From an uncultured Micrococcales bacterium (GTDB lineage Bacteria; Actinomycetota; Actinomycetes; Actinomycetales; Microbacteriaceae), in contig CAIYOE010000095.1 of assembly GCA_903927775.1 (NCBI GenBank), positions 1 through 15,158 of the forward strand: a DNA stretch of 15,158 nt, read 5' to 3'. A program made the position numbers and the translations under genes. Positions 14,986 to 15,158 of the stretch are shown here, in pieces; within the stretch, counting starts at the first letter, position 1; every line of letters starts with the position of its first letter. The notes under the pieces are model-generated. The model was given only the letters and a program-made list of their open reading frames with translations. It did no database searches and was not told the DNA's origin.

Positions 14986-15158
14986 TTGGAAAAACCGAGA
15001 CTACGACCTGGCACAGTCGCCACCCTGGCGATTTCACTGGTCGGTGTGTTCTTGATCCAATGCTGGGGGATTGCAACCCCATCGCTGTGGGCAGATGAGA
15101 TAGCTACCATTTCGGCCGCTTCCAGGCCGCTATCCGCTCTCTGGGTATTACTGCAGAA
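14986..15158 (+). CDS. GT-C membrane glycosyltransferase, N-terminal fragment (PMT/GT39-like)
   Basis: The open frame runs off the window edge after 57 codons. The N-terminus is basic (EKPRLRP), followed by a hydrophobic segment at residues 11-29, a first transmembrane helix. Then comes SLWADEIATISAASRPLSAL, with Trp35, Asp37 and Glu38. A short first extracytoplasmic loop carrying a W-x-D-E motif right after helix 1 is typical of GT-C enzymes that use polyprenyl-phosphate sugars, such as protein O-mannosyltransferase and ArnT relatives. The start is probably the TTG at 14986, with GGA about 8 nt upstream; no ATG or GTG exists in frame after the stop at 14941. ATTACA and GATACT at 18-nt spacing, ending at 14952, may be its promoter. 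The substrate is unknown. Confidence 0.7.
   Translation, partial: MEKPRLRPGTVATLAISLVGVFLIQCWGIATPSLWADEIATISAASRPLSALWVLLQ

Overview
The window looks like chromosomal housekeeping DNA from a low-to-moderate GC actinobacterium. A small-genome Microbacteriaceae (freshwater Luna-type lineages) is my best guess, which is inference. Support comes from a type B ribosomal protein L31 C-terminus of the actinobacterial kind, frequent GTG and TTG starts, several -10 boxes of the TAnnnT type placed 6-9 nt before start codons as in leaderless actinobacterial genes, and an intermediate base composition. I see no integrase, transposase, phage gene, CRISPR array, rRNA or tRNA.

Layout. The window opens with the end of rpmE2 (+), followed by a short repeat-rich trailer and a strong hairpin terminator shared with a convergent DEDDh exonuclease (-). 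Next is metF (-), divergent from metH (+) across only 37 nt. metH is followed at 7 nt by an alpha/beta hydrolase and, at a 1-nt overlap, by a GT4-type glycosyltransferase, so these three look like one operon. Convergent to that is a minus-strand pair: a Sir2-family deacetylase overlapping a histidine-phosphatase-superfamily gene. Divergent from the sirtuin is a D12-class adenine DNA methyltransferase (+) with no restriction gene beside it. On the minus strand there follow a small DUF5684-like membrane protein, a cytoplasmic GH31 alpha-glucosidase, a short serine acetyltransferase (cysE) and cysteine synthase A (cysK). The window ends in the first 57 codons of a plus-strand membrane GT-C glycosyltransferase.

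How the genes fit together. metF makes 5-methyl-THF, which MetH uses with cobalamin to methylate homocysteine. CysE and CysK make O-acetylserine and then cysteine. The CysE C-terminus ends in Ile, as needed for docking into CysK. The window therefore holds two sulfur amino acid modules separated by unrelated genes. The soluble glycosyltransferase and the GT-C protein suggest envelope glycan work, but substrates cannot be read from the sequence.

I did not find a convincing undescribed system. The points most worth a second look are the three-copy repeat of the rpmE2 3' end at a 34-bp period, the metH-hydrolase-glycosyltransferase coupling, the solitary methyltransferase, and the near-identical leaderless promoter/start modules.
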